Assembly (NCBI GenBank): GCA_041393395.1
Contig: JAWKKG010000006.1
Span: forward strand, 124,001-188,000
Direction of reading: 5' to 3'
DNA length: 64,000 nt
DNA from: JAGQIB01 sp041393395
GTDB lineage: Bacteria > ARS69
Shown: positions 49,572-58,697 of the stretch, piece by piece
Layout of the letters: each line of letters opens with the position of its first letter
How positions within the stretch are numbered: position 1 is the first letter of the stretch
Made by a program: the position numbers and the translations under genes
The notes under the pieces: generated by a model
Seen by the model: the letters and a program-made list of their open reading frames with translations, nothing else
Database searches by the model: none
What the model was told of the DNA's origin: nothing

Positions 49572-52457
49572 ATGGAACGTCTTCTTCGTTATTCCTTCCT
49601 GGCTCTGGCGCTGCTCCTGGTGCCGGGCGTGGTCTCCGCCCAGGAGGCGACTTCGGGGTCCATCGAAGGCACCGTCACGGACACGAGCGGTTCGCCGCTC
49701 TCCGGTGTGACCGTGACCGTGACCTCCGCGCAGGGCACGAAGTCGGAAGTCACGGATCAACTCGGCCAGTACCGATTCAAGTACCTGAGCGCCGGGAACT
49801 ACGAGGTTCGCGCCGAGCGGCAGGGCTACACCACGCTGGATCACCCGAGCGTGGGAGTGCAGCTCGGATCGCGCGTTCGCGTGAACATGACCATGAAGTC
49901 CGGATCGATGGAGACGGTCGAGGTCGTGGGCACCGCGGCCGTGGTGGACATCTCGTCCAGCACCGCGGGGGCGACGATCGGCGAGGACATCATGTCCCGG
50001 ATCCCGCTCGGTCGTAGTTTCTCCAACACGCTCGCGCTCGCGCCGGGCGTGGTGGGTAGCGGCATCGACGACTCCAACCCGTCGATCGCGGGCGCGTCCG
50101 GCCTCGAGAACACCTACGTGGTCGACGGCGTCAACATCAACAACACCGGCTACGGCAGCGTGGGATCGTACTCGATCATCCTCGGCTCGCTCGGCACCGG
50201 CGTGAACTTCGACTACATCAAGGAAGTCCAGGTCAAGACCGGCGGTTACGAGCCGGAGTACGGCGAGGCGCTCGGTGGCTTCGTCAACCTGGTGACCAAG
50301 ACGGGCGGGAACGAGCACAAGGGTTCCGTCTTCGGCTACGCGCAGTCCTCGAGTCTGGAGGGCACGCGGGAGAAGTCGGATCGGGAGCTCGCGACCTACG
50401 ACGAGGTCGGGTTCACCAGCAACGACTTCGGCTTCGAAGTCGGCGGGCCCATCTCGAAGGATCGGCTGTTCTACTACGCGGCGTTCGACCCGACGTACCT
50501 CACGCTGACCCGCGCGTCGGCCCAGGCGACGGGTTTCACGCACGAGGAAGACATCAACCGGACGATCTGGAACTACGCCGGCAACCTGAAGTGGCTCGCG
50601 CATCCGCGCCACACGCTGACGTTCTCGGCGTTCGGTGACCCGTCGCACGGTGACATGGGCGCCCAGCGGACCACGTCGCTGGCCGTCTCCGATCCGTCGA
50701 TCCGGTACTCCGAGATCGACTACGGCGGGAACAACTTCGTCGGGCGCTGGGAAGGCGAACTGAACGACAACAGCTTCATCGAAGCGTCGGTCGCCTACCA
50801 CGGGGACGAGTTCAAGGAGAAGGTGAACGTCAACCAGCCCTCCGGTACGGACTTCGAGGGCATCATCAGCGGCAACGGAGGCACGGACCGCTACGGCGGC
50901 GTCGGCTTCCTGGGCAACTCCGAGTCGACGAACTACCAGTACTCGGTGAAGCTCTCGAATTTCTTCCAGGGCGAGGGCGAGCACAACCTCCGCTTCGGCG
51001 TCCAGTACCAGGACATCGGCTACAACAACACCACGAACTACACCGGTCCCGCCGGAACGGTCATTCCGCAGAGCGTCGAGAGCGGCGCGGGCGTCGGATC
51101 GCAGGCCGCGGCGTCCGGATACACGTGGCAGATCACCGCGAACGACGATGCCGCCCTGTATCCGTCCGGCTACCGGTTCCGCATCAACCGGATCCGCTCG
51201 GGCGAGCTGACGTCGGAGACGACGAACCAGCACCTGGCGTTCTTCCTGTCCGACTCCTGGAGCCCGAACGACTGGCTGAACTTCATGGCCGGCATCCGCT
51301 ACGAGCAGAACACGCTCGTGGGTTCGCTCTCCAAGTTCAGCTGGGGCAACAACTGGGGGCCGCGGTTCCACGTCACGCTGGATCCGACCCAGGATCACCG
51401 CTCGAAGGTCTCGTTCGCGTACGGCCGCTTCTTCGGCAAGATCCCGAACGACCTGGCCGTCCGTGCACTCTCGGCCGAAGTCACGCAGATCGTGTCCTAC
51501 GACTACGCCGACGTGGACTTCACCGACCCGAACAATCCGGTCATTCCCGACCCGAGCCTCGCGAAGGCCATGCTGACCTTCGGCGACGTGCCGACCGTGA
51601 TCGACCCGGATTCGAAGGTCACGTACCAGGACGAGTACGTCATGAGCGCCGAGCGGGATCTCCGCCCGAACGTGAACGTCGGCCTGACGTACACGCACCG
51701 CTCGCTCGGCCGGACGCTCGAGGACGTGGCCATGGTCGCGTACTCGGACCTCGTTTCGGGCGCCGAGGACTTCGGCGAGTACTTCATCACGAACCCGTCG
51801 GAGGCCGACGGTTTCCCGAAGCCTTCGCGGAAGTACGACGCGTTGACCTTCTCGGCCCAGAAGCGGTACACCCCGAGTGACCCGTGGCAGCTCATGGGCT
51901 CGTACACGTGGTCCAAGCTCAAGGGCAACTACGAGGGGTACTACCGTCGTGACAACGGACAGAGCGATCCGTTCATCACGTCGCTGTACGACTTCCCGTA
52001 CCTGCGTGATCCGGACATCTTCAAGTACCTGATCGAGGACGGCGTGCTGCCGAACGACCGCACGCACGTCTTCAACATGTTCGGGTCGTACACGCTCGAC
52101 ATGGGCCTCACGTTCGGCGCGAATCTCCGCGTCCAGACGGGTATCCCGCTCACGAAGCTCGGCCACAACGAAGCGTACGGCAGCGACGGCGAGATCCCGC
52201 TCGAGTCCCGCGGCGGCAGTGGCCGCACGCCGACGACGACGAACGTCGGTCTCCACGCGGACTACGCGATCCAGACCGGTGGCCGTCAGATCGCGCTCAT
52301 CGCCGACGTGTTCAACCTGCTGAACCAGCAGAAGGGCACGGACTACGACCAGAACTACGAGGTCGGCGGTGTCGGCCTGGTCAGCAACGACTTCGGCAAG
52401 CCGACGAAGTACGAGGATCCGCTCTCGATCCGGTTCGCGATCCGGGTTTCGCAGTAG
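49572..52457 (+). CDS. TonB-dependent outer-membrane receptor with carboxypeptidase-like domain
   Basis: The protein has 961 aa. The signal peptide ends near VVSAQ|EATSG. An N-terminal CarboxypepD_reg-like beta domain (GSIEGTVTDTSGSPLSGVTVTVTS) is followed by the plug (DISSSTAGATIGEDIMSRIPLGRSFSNTLALAPGVV and the NTYVVDGVNINN motif) and a 22-stranded barrel-like remainder. It imports a large substrate through TonB energy. The family resembles SusC/OmpA-like carrier receptors, but no SusD lies beside it. The TonB operon 2 kb away is a likely energiser. Confidence 0.92.
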   Translation: MERLLRYSFLALALLLVPGVVSAQEATSGSIEGTVTDTSGSPLSGVTVTVTSAQGTKSEVTDQLGQYRFKYLSAGNYEVRAERQGYTTLDHPSVGVQLGSRVRVNMTMKSGSMETVEVVGTAAVVDISSSTAGATIGEDIMSRIPLGRSFSNTLALAPGVVGSGIDDSNPSIAGASGLENTYVVDGVNINNTGYGSVGSYSIILGSLGTGVNFDYIKEVQVKTGGYEPEYGEALGGFVNLVTKTGGNEHKGSVFGYAQSSSLEGTREKSDRELATYDEVGFTSNDFGFEVGGPISKDRLFYYAAFDPTYLTLTRASAQATGFTHEEDINRTIWNYAGNLKWLAHPRHTLTFSAFGDPSHGDMGAQRTTSLAVSDPSIRYSEIDYGGNNFVGRWEGELNDNSFIEASVAYHGDEFKEKVNVNQPSGTDFEGIISGNGGTDRYGGVGFLGNSESTNYQYSVKLSNFFQGEGEHNLRFGVQYQDIGYNNTTNYTGPAGTVIPQSVESGAGVGSQAAASGYTWQITANDDAALYPSGYRFRINRIRSGELTSETTNQHLAFFLSDSWSPNDWLNFMAGIRYEQNTLVGSLSKFSWGNNWGPRFHVTLDPTQDHRSKVSFAYGRFFGKIPNDLAVRALSAEVTQIVSYDYADVDFTDPNNPVIPDPSLAKAMLTFGDVPTVIDPDSKVTYQDEYVMSAERDLRPNVNVGLTYTHRSLGRTLEDVAMVAYSDLVSGAEDFGEYFITNPSEADGFPKPSRKYDALTFSAQKRYTPSDPWQLMGSYTWSKLKGNYEGYYRRDNGQSDPFITSLYDFPYLRDPDIFKYLIEDGVLPNDRTHVFNMFGSYTLDMGLTFGANLRVQTGIPLTKLGHNEAYGSDGEIPLESRGGSGRTPTTTNVGLHADYAIQTGGRQIALIADVFNLLNQQKGTDYDQNYEVGGVGLVSNDFGKPTKYEDPLSIRFAIRVSQ

Positions 52458-52512
52458 CGGCGTGAAATCGCGGGGTGGCGCCCTCGGGTGCCGCCCCGCG
52501 GAGTTCCTTGCA

Positions 52513-52547
52513 GGGCGGCGATCCTCCGGGATCGTCGCCCTTTTTCT
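52513..52547 (+). terminator. Rho-independent terminator of the receptor
   Basis: GGGCGGCGATCC pairs with GGGATCGTCGCCC-type bases around a TCC loop, followed directly by TTTTTCTT. A second hairpin at 52472-52499 precedes it. It is the clearest terminator in the window. Confidence 0.9.
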
Positions 52548-52744
52548 TGTGATGCGGAGGTTGTGTCTGTCTCGACGAATGCCAAGGCGCGCGCATCCAC
52601 GGCCAAGGGCCGCCCGGAAGGTGCCCCGCTCGCGACCGCCCGGCCCGCGAGCCGGACCGAGACACATTTCTCGAACCACGACGAATCGGTACCGGGATCG
52701 AGTGCATCTGAAGTCCCCGACCCCCTTTTGGAGGAGATCAGGAC

Positions 52745-53383
52745 ATGAAGATCGGGATTCTCGGTTCCGGAGGCGTTGCGAAGACCCTGGCGAGCGGATT
52801 CCTGGCCCACGGACACGAGGCGATGCTCGGCTCCCGGGATCCGGGGAAGCTCGCCGACTGGGCGGCGGACAATTCCGGTGGGCGCACCGGAAAGTTCGAC
52901 GAGGCGGCGGCATTCGGCGAAGTGGTAGTGCTCGCGGTCAAGGGCTCGGCGGCGAGCGGCGCGTTGCAACTCGCGGGGGGAGCGAATCTCGCCGGGAAGA
53001 CCGTGCTGGACGCCACCAATCCGATCGCCGACAAGCCACCCGTCAACGGCGTCCTGAGCTTCTTCACGTCGCTGAACGAGTCCTTGATGGAGCGCCTCCA
53101 GCGGGAGTTCCCGACGGCGCGGTTCGTGAAGGCGTTCAATTCCGTCGGTGCCGCGCACATGGTCGATCCGAAGTTCGAGGGCGGGCGCCCCACGATGTTC
53201 ATCTGCGGCAACGACGAGAGCGCCAAGCGAACCACATCGTCGCTGCTGGAGAGCATCGGCTGGGAGGCGGCCGACATGGGCGCGGTGGAGGCGGCGCGCG
53301 CGATCGAGCCGCTGTGCATGCTGTGGTGCATTCCGGGCTTCCGCTCGAACGAATGGAACCACGCGTTCAAGCTGCTGCGCTGA
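52745..53383 (+). CDS. NADPH-dependent F420 reductase-like oxidoreductase
   Basis: This 212-aa Rossmann protein begins MKIGILGSGGVAKTLASGFL (dinucleotide loop) with a second-strand SRDPGKL typical of NADP specificity. DATNPI and KAFNSVGAAHM are motifs of the F420H2:NADP oxidoreductase/NPD family. Whether this organism makes F420 is unknown; many members use other partners. The ATG follows GGAGGA. It sits between the receptor and the IS element without other partners. Confidence 0.8.
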   Translation: MKIGILGSGGVAKTLASGFLAHGHEAMLGSRDPGKLADWAADNSGGRTGKFDEAAAFGEVVVLAVKGSAASGALQLAGGANLAGKTVLDATNPIADKPPVNGVLSFFTSLNESLMERLQREFPTARFVKAFNSVGAAHMVDPKFEGGRPTMFICGNDESAKRTTSSLLESIGWEAADMGAVEAARAIEPLCMLWCIPGFRSNEWNHAFKLLR

Positions 53384-53418
53384 ACCGGCGGCTTCTTCGC
53401 GTGCTTCTTTCGCCTAGC

Positions 53419-54450
53419 TGTGGCTTCCAAGGAGGTTGTTCATTCGGGGTCCTCGTAGAGAATGGGGCTTGTCTAAGGTCCTATTCCCGAGAGGCACCCC
53501 GAATGAATCTCCATCCTAACGCGAAGACGACCCCGGCCAGTAGAGAACTCCTCATCCAGCGGGTGATTGGGGAGGGCCTTCCCGTGGCGGTCACGGCGGA
53601 CGGCCTGGGGATCAGCCCCCGAACGGCCTACAAGTGGCTGACCCGGTATCGAGAGGGCGGCGTGGACGGCCTTCGGGACCGCAGCTCGGCCCCCCGGCGA
53701 ATGCCCACCGCCACTCCACCACGGATCGTGAAGCGGATCGAGGTCCTGCGTCGTCGACGCTGGAGCTCGTTTCGGATCGCGGAGCGACTGCGAATGGCGA
53801 TCTCGACCGTGTCGCTGATCCTCAAGCGTCTCGGACTGAGTCGCCTGTCGAATCTGGATCCCAAGCCGAAACCGATCCGGTACGAACGGGCTCGACCGGG
53901 AGAGCTCCTGCACGTGGACATCAAGAAGCTCGGGAGAATCGTGCGCGTCGGGCATCGCATCCACGGCGATCGACGCACCCGAGTGAGAGGGGCCGGCTGG
54001 GAGTACGTGCACGTCTGCGTGGACGACTGCAGTCGAGCGTCGTACGTGGAGATCCTCCAGGACGAGCGAGGTGCTTCCGCGGCACCCTTCCTCCGCCGGG
54101 CGGTCGCCTGGTTTCGATCGCAGGGAGTCCACGTGGAGCGCGTCATGACCGACAACGGGTCGGCCTACATCTCCAAAGACCACCGGAAGGCCTGCCAGAA
54201 TCTCCAGATCCGTCACCTGAGGACCCGACCCTACACCCCCAAGACCAACGGAAAAGCCGAGCGCTTCATCCAGACCCTGATCCGGGAATGGGCGTACGCT
54301 CGGCCGTACCGGAACTCCAAGACTCGAGCCAAAGCCCTGCGGCCCTGGCTCGAGAAGTACAATCACCGTCGGCCCCATCACGGCATCGGGAGGCTCACTC
54401 CAATCGCCAAGCTCGAGGCAACTCGATGAACAACGTCCTCAGAAACGACA
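53419..54450 (+). mobile_element. IS481-family insertion sequence, 1032 bp, intact
   Basis: It has 25-bp imperfect terminal inverted repeats (53419-53443 and 54426-54450, 20 of 25 matching, both starting TGT). The flanking 6-bp target repeat CCTAGC (53413-53418 and 54451-54456) fits the NCTAGN target known for IS481. It carries a single transposase gene with a DDE core. The right target copy supplies the stop codon of the TPR gene on the minus strand. It looks recently inserted, with both ends and the duplication undamaged. Confidence 0.95.
53503..54429 (+). CDS. IS481-family transposase
   Basis: The transposase has 308 aa. An N-terminal helix-turn-helix (LPVAVTADGLGISPRTAYKWLTRYREGG) is followed by an HTH_29-like second helical part and the rve catalytic core. 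Catalytic acids are the Asp in LLHVDIKKL, the Asp in VMTDNGSAYIS, and the Glu in TNGKAERFIQTL. The ATG follows GAGAGG. The stop TGA lies inside the right inverted repeat. The frame is unbroken. Confidence 0.95.
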   Translation: MNLHPNAKTTPASRELLIQRVIGEGLPVAVTADGLGISPRTAYKWLTRYREGGVDGLRDRSSAPRRMPTATPPRIVKRIEVLRRRRWSSFRIAERLRMAISTVSLILKRLGLSRLSNLDPKPKPIRYERARPGELLHVDIKKLGRIVRVGHRIHGDRRTRVRGAGWEYVHVCVDDCSRASYVEILQDERGASAAPFLRRAVAWFRSQGVHVERVMTDNGSAYISKDHRKACQNLQIRHLRTRPYTPKTNGKAERFIQTLIREWAYARPYRNSKTRAKALRPWLEKYNHRRPHHGIGRLTPIAKLEATR

Positions 54451-54451
54451 C

Positions 54452-55765
54452 CTAGCTGCCTTCGCTCGCCGCGTCGGTCGCTTCGTCGGTCGCGGTGACC
54501 GCGGCCGGCGCTGCGAGACCTTCCTCGAGCTGGCGAATGCGGGCGACCTCGCGGTCGATGTAGTCGATCCACTGCGTGGCCGCGGTCCGGAGATCGGGAT
54601 CCGACTGAGCCTGGCGGAATTCGGTCCGGGCCTGGTCGTAGCGCTCGGCCTCGAAGAGCGCCATGCCGAGGACGAGGCGGATCTGGGCCGGATCCTCCAC
54701 GCCCTTCTCGAGGGCGCGTCGGCCCGACTTCACGGCGAGATCGAGCTCGTCACGATTCAGGTGCAGCTGCGCGAGACGGGCGTCGGCCTCGCCGTTCGTC
54801 GAGACCTGTGCGGTGGCCTCGAGGGCAGCGATCGCCTTCTCCTCCTCGCGAGCGACCGTCCACATCTCGCTGAGGAGACGCAGGTGCCGCTCGGTCTTCT
54901 CGACCTTGCTGTCCTCCATCGCCTTCGCGAGAACGACGGCCCCGCGGTACGGTGCCCCGGCCTGCACCAGGAGCTGGGAGTAGGCGAGCAGATCCTGATC
55001 GTCGTCGAGCAATCCCTGGAGATACGCCGCGTCGTACGTGGCGAGCCGCTTGGGATTGTCGTCCATCTCGCCGTACGTCGCGGCGAGCTGCAGCCAGTAC
55101 TCCTTCTTCGGGAACCGCTCCACGAGGATCTGGAGAACCTCCGCGACCTTCTTCCAGTCCCCGAGCTCGTAGTGCAACACCCGGAGAAGGAGGTACCAGC
55201 CTTCCTGGATCGGACGGCCGCCGGTCTGCGCGATCTCGATCGCGTTCTGGACCGCCGTCAGTCCGTCGCGATAGCGGCCGAGCTTGTAGTAGGCCTGGCC
55301 GAGGAGCACGTAGGGTTCGGGACCGGGCGAGGTCGCGGTCTGGAGCCAGCGCAGCAGACCGTCGGCCGCGGCCTGGTAGTCCTCGATCATGAAGTTCATC
55401 TGGGCGAGCGTGTACAATGTGAGCGAGGTCATCGCCTCCGGCAGGCCTTCCTGCTGCAGGGCGATCTCGTAGTGCTTCACCGCCTCCCGGTAGTTCTCGC
55501 GCGTGTACTCGAGGAATCCGTACGCCGTCTGGAACTGCGCGATCTCGTACGGGCTCAGATTCTTGTCCTTCTCGACCTCGCGCAGCAGCTCGAGCGCCTT
55601 CGGATAGTCACCGGCCTCGGTCGCGGTCTGCGCCTTGCTGAGACGGTCGTAGATCCGCTCGCGCATCGTGGGACTCTGCGCGGAACCCGTCGAGGGCGCG
55701 AGGAGAGCGACGATCGCGACCCACACGAACGCGGCCAGGCGAACCGGTCTTCCGAGACGAGACAC
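54452..55765 (-). CDS. TPR protein of the TonB operon
   Basis: This exported tetratricopeptide protein has 437 aa, starting at a GTG that overlaps the tonB stop (TAGTG) after GGAGG. A signal (VRLAAFVWVAIVALLAP, cleavage near GSAQ) precedes about ten TPR units (e.g. DYPKALELLREVEKD, NYREAVKHYEIALQQE, RYRDGLTAVQNAIE), typical of protein-protein scaffolds. A TPR protein closes TonB2-type operons in Vibrio, the basis for the role suggested here: a periplasmic partner of the TonB motor. The IS481 target site overlaps its stop. Confidence 0.85.
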   Translation of the reverse strand: MSRLGRPVRLAAFVWVAIVALLAPSTGSAQSPTMRERIYDRLSKAQTATEAGDYPKALELLREVEKDKNLSPYEIAQFQTAYGFLEYTRENYREAVKHYEIALQQEGLPEAMTSLTLYTLAQMNFMIEDYQAAADGLLRWLQTATSPGPEPYVLLGQAYYKLGRYRDGLTAVQNAIEIAQTGGRPIQEGWYLLLRVLHYELGDWKKVAEVLQILVERFPKKEYWLQLAATYGEMDDNPKRLATYDAAYLQGLLDDDQDLLAYSQLLVQAGAPYRGAVVLAKAMEDSKVEKTERHLRLLSEMWTVAREEEKAIAALEATAQVSTNGEADARLAQLHLNRDELDLAVKSGRRALEKGVEDPAQIRLVLGMALFEAERYDQARTEFRQAQSDPDLRTAATQWIDYIDREVARIRQLEEGLAAPAAVTATDEATDAASEGS

Positions 55766-56367
55766 TAGTCCTCCAGGCGGTAGTTGAACAGGTTGCGCAC
55801 GCCGTGTACCTCGATCGGCTCGCCGTTCACGACCCGCGGCTTGTACTTGAACTTGAGCGCTGCTTCGATGCTCGCCTTGTCGAAGACGCCGGGCGGATTC
55901 GCGTCCACCACGACCGGATCCCGTACCGTGCCGGACGTGGTCACGGTGTACTCCACGATGCAGTAGCCACTGATCCGCTCGGTCTGGGCCTTCCACGGGT
56001 AGACCGGCGCGATCTTCACGATCGGCAGGTACTCGCCGTCGCTGGCCTCGAGGTTGATCCCGCCCACGTCGACGTCCGCCATCACCGGCGGCGGCGCGAT
56101 GTTCAGCGCGGTTTGCGTGGGCTCGAAGTTCTGCGCGGCCTGCTGCGGCATGTCCGGCGGGGCCTCGGGCTCGGCCGGTTTCTCCGCCTTGCGTTCCTTG
56201 CGCTCGATGGTCTCCTCGCGCTGTGCACGCACGAAGTCCACGAAGTGGCGCGTGCCGGATTCGTCGAGATCCCGCTTCGCGGTCGCGATCAACGTCTGCA
56301 TGATGAACAGCACGACGACGGTGACGATCGCACCCAGGACCGACGATATGGCGAGGCGGCCGAACAT
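55765..56367 (-). CDS. tonB: TonB-like energy transducer
   Basis: The protein has 200 aa. A single N-terminal membrane anchor (about 5-28) is followed by a charged, Pro/Glu-rich periplasmic spacer (KAEKPAEPEAPPDMP). The C-terminal TonB domain has VYPWKAQTERISGYCIVEYTVTTSGTVRDPVVV and FDKASIEAALKFKYKPRVVNG. It transmits proton-motive energy to outer-membrane receptors. It is shorter than many TonBs. It overlaps the TPR gene by one base and follows exbD. Confidence 0.92.
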   Translation of the reverse strand: MFGRLAISSVLGAIVTVVVLFIMQTLIATAKRDLDESGTRHFVDFVRAQREETIERKERKAEKPAEPEAPPDMPQQAAQNFEPTQTALNIAPPPVMADVDVGGINLEASDGEYLPIVKIAPVYPWKAQTERISGYCIVEYTVTTSGTVRDPVVVDANPPGVFDKASIEAALKFKYKPRVVNGEPIEVHGVRNLFNYRLED

Positions 56368-56379
56368 CGAACCCCTCCG

Positions 56380-56796
56380 CTACTGGTCCGCTTGCGGCGC
56401 CGCGATGGCGACGTCGTAGACGCCCGCGAGTCGTGCGGCGTCCATCACCTCCACCAGCACCTTGGTCTTCGCATCCTGATCCGCCTGGATGACGACCGTG
56501 CCCTGCGGGTTCTCCGCGTGCAGTCGCTCGATGTTCGCTCGAACCGCCCGCGGATCGACCTTGCGGCGGTCGATCCAGATGTTCCCGTTGGAATCGATGG
56601 CGACCAGGATGTTCGCCTTCTCCTTCGGCTGCGAGGTCGCGGCCTCCGGCTTGTTGACGTCGATGCCCGACTCTTTCACGAACGAGGCGGTCACGATGAA
56701 GAAGATGAGCATGATGAACACCACGTCGAGCATCGGCGTGATGTTGATCTCCTGCTCCTCCTCGTCCTGCTGGATCGACACGAAAGGTCGTCGCAT
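56380..56796 (-). CDS. exbD: ExbD/TolR biopolymer transport protein
   Basis: The protein has 138 aa. The N-terminal cytoplasmic motif EEQEINITPMLDVVFIMLIFFIV carries the proton-bearing Asp of the single membrane helix. The periplasmic domain follows (ANILVAIDSNGNIWIDRRKVD). With ExbB it forms the stator that drives TonB. The ATG is ten bases after the stop of the second ExbB. Confidence 0.94.
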   Translation of the reverse strand: MRRPFVSIQQDEEEQEINITPMLDVVFIMLIFFIVTASFVKESGIDVNKPEAATSQPKEKANILVAIDSNGNIWIDRRKVDPRAVRANIERLHAENPQGTVVIQADQDAKTKVLVEVMDAARLAGVYDVAIAAPQADQ

Positions 56797-56806
56797 GGCT
56801 CCGCCC

Positions 56807-57328
56807 CTAGTGGTCCAAGGTCAGGTGGCCGTCGAGACGCTCGACGGAATCGTTGGCCAGGCGCGCGAGGATCGTCGCCGCAAACACTCCCGAGAGGGCC
56901 CCGACCATCCCGGCCATCGTGGGTACGGTGGCCCGCGCGACGCCCTCGGCCATCGCCCGAGCGTTCGCCGCGCCGGTGATCGCGAGCACGTCGAACACCT
57001 CGATCATGCCGGTCACGGTGCCGAGCAGTCCGAGCAACGGACACAGGGCCACGAGCGTCTTGATCACGGAGATGTTCGAGTTCACCGCCTCGCTGAGCTG
57101 GGAGATCAGGCTCTCCCGGATCCGGTGGGCGTTCCAGGACTTCCGCTCCGGGCGGTTCTCCCAGACCTTGATCGAGGCCAGGATCAGCTTCCAGCGCTCG
57201 CCGCGGAAGAACAGGATCCGCTCGAAGATCAGGATCCACATGAGCAGGATCGTCACCGCGATCGCGGTCAGCACCGGGCCTCCGAGCTCCATGAAATCCC
57301 GGATCGCCACGTACGCTTCGAAGAACAC
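56807..57328 (-). CDS. exbB: ExbB/TolQ-type proton channel (second copy)
   Basis: This compact 173-aa ExbB has one helix near residues 15-38 and two near 85-150. LLGLLGTVTGMIEVFDVLA and MAEGVARATVPTMAGMVGA are the MotA/TolQ/ExbB channel segments. The GTG start is just after the TGA of the larger ExbB-like gene. It is the ExbB2 equivalent of a TonB2-type operon. Confidence 0.92.
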   Translation of the reverse strand: MFFEAYVAIRDFMELGGPVLTAIAVTILLMWILIFERILFFRGERWKLILASIKVWENRPERKSWNAHRIRESLISQLSEAVNSNISVIKTLVALCPLLGLLGTVTGMIEVFDVLAITGAANARAMAEGVARATVPTMAGMVGALSGVFAATILARLANDSVERLDGHLTLDH

Positions 57329-57329
57329 C

Positions 57330-58697
57330 TCAGGCCGCCTTCCGTTCGGACCGTTCGGCCACGATGCCCGCGCTCTGCTCCTGCAGCACGGAGAGGATGT
57401 GACGGCTGCGACCGCTCACCACCGTGTGCAGCAGCACCAGCGGGATCGCCACCGTGAGACCGAGCACGGTGGTGACGAGCGCCTGGGAAATGCCGCCCGC
57501 CATCAGCTTGGGGTCGCCGGTACCGAACAGGGTGATCGCCTGGAACGTCACGATCATTCCGGTCACGGTCCCGAGCAGTCCGAGCAGCGGCGCCACCACG
57601 CTCAGGATCTTGATGAAGAGCAACGAGCGCGTGAGCTTCGGCGTCTCGCGGAACACCGCCTCGCCGAGCCGGAGCTCCAGTGTCTCCACGTCGGCGTTCG
57701 GGAACTGATCGGCCACCTGGAGAATGCGGCCGAGCGCGTTGTCGTCGCGCGGCTTGCCGGTCTCCTTCAGCTGCGAGTTCACCGAGGCGCTCGCGCGGCC
57801 GAGCGAGAACAGGCGCTCGAGCGAGATGATCAACCCGAGAATACCGAGCGCGATGATCACGTAGCCCACGATGCCGCCCTGGTCGATGCGCTCGCGCAGG
57901 CTCGGCCGCTCGAGGTACGTCGCGAGGATCTGACCGCGCGTCGGATCGATGCCGAACTTCACGGGCTCATTGCCGCCCTGGAACAGCCCCGCGATGTCCG
58001 ACGTGAACCGGCCCTGCGGCTGACGACCGAGCTCCGCGAGGTTCTGCGTCTCGGGCACGTAGGTGAGGTACTTGCCCGGCGCCACGATGTTGAACGCGCC
58101 CACCCGGACGACGTCCTCCTCGACCTCGCGCCCATCCGTGGTGATGACCTTGGCCGGGAACTTCACGACCTTCCCCGTTTCGGTCATCTCCTGCTGCATC
58201 AGGAACCACAACTTCTCGATCTCCGCGATCGAGGGGAGCGTGGACGCGGAACCGGCCTTCTGGGTGAGCTTCTCCAGGAAGTCGCCGCGATTCGGGATCT
58301 GCGCCGCCGTCACCGACGTCTCCAGCAGGCCCTGCGTGTCGCTCGACACCTGCTGCAACACGCCGAACAGCTCGCGCAGCGAACCCAGACGACGGTTGAG
58401 CTGCTCGTTCACGTCGGCGAGCTTCAGCTCGTTCTCGTCGTAGATCTTCTCCTGGGTATCGCCGCGCTTCTCCTCGGCGGCCAGCTGGCGGCGCGCTTCC
58501 GCGAGCAGATTCTTCTGCTCGTCGCGCGCCGCGGCGAACTTCGCCTCGCGCTCGCGCGCGTCGGCTCGCTCGTCGACCGTACCCTTCTCCACGAGCTTCA
58601 GCAGCGAGTCGAGATCCTTCGCGTCCTGGGCGGCGGCCGGGGCCACGCCCGTGGCCACCAGGAGGGTGGCGGCAAGAATGACGCGGACGTTCCTCAT
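57330..58697 (-). CDS. TtpC-like large ExbB-family protein
   Basis: The protein has 455 aa. The signal peptide (MRNVRVILAATLLVATGVAPAAAQ) leads into a long periplasmic coiled-coil region (about 30-270, rich in Glu/Arg/Lys: KEKGTVDERADAREREAKF-like). A C-terminal MotA/TolQ/ExbB channel follows (GIVGYVIIALGILGLIISLERL and LGLLGTVTGMIVTFQAI). This is the architecture of TtpC, the extra ExbB-like protein of the Vibrio TonB2 system. It follows and overlaps the DUF3450 gene (ATGA). Confidence 0.88.
   Translation of the reverse strand: MRNVRVILAATLLVATGVAPAAAQDAKDLDSLLKLVEKGTVDERADAREREAKFAAARDEQKNLLAEARRQLAAEEKRGDTQEKIYDENELKLADVNEQLNRRLGSLRELFGVLQQVSSDTQGLLETSVTAAQIPNRGDFLEKLTQKAGSASTLPSIAEIEKLWFLMQQEMTETGKVVKFPAKVITTDGREVEEDVVRVGAFNIVAPGKYLTYVPETQNLAELGRQPQGRFTSDIAGLFQGGNEPVKFGIDPTRGQILATYLERPSLRERIDQGGIVGYVIIALGILGLIISLERLFSLGRASASVNSQLKETGKPRDDNALGRILQVADQFPNADVETLELRLGEAVFRETPKLTRSLLFIKILSVVAPLLGLLGTVTGMIVTFQAITLFGTGDPKLMAGGISQALVTTVLGLTVAIPLVLLHTVVSGRSRHILSVLQEQSAGIVAERSERKAA

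Noticed and set aside
54240..54460. A transposase frameshift like in some IS families
   Set aside because: The transposase frame is continuous from 53503 to the stop within the right inverted repeat.
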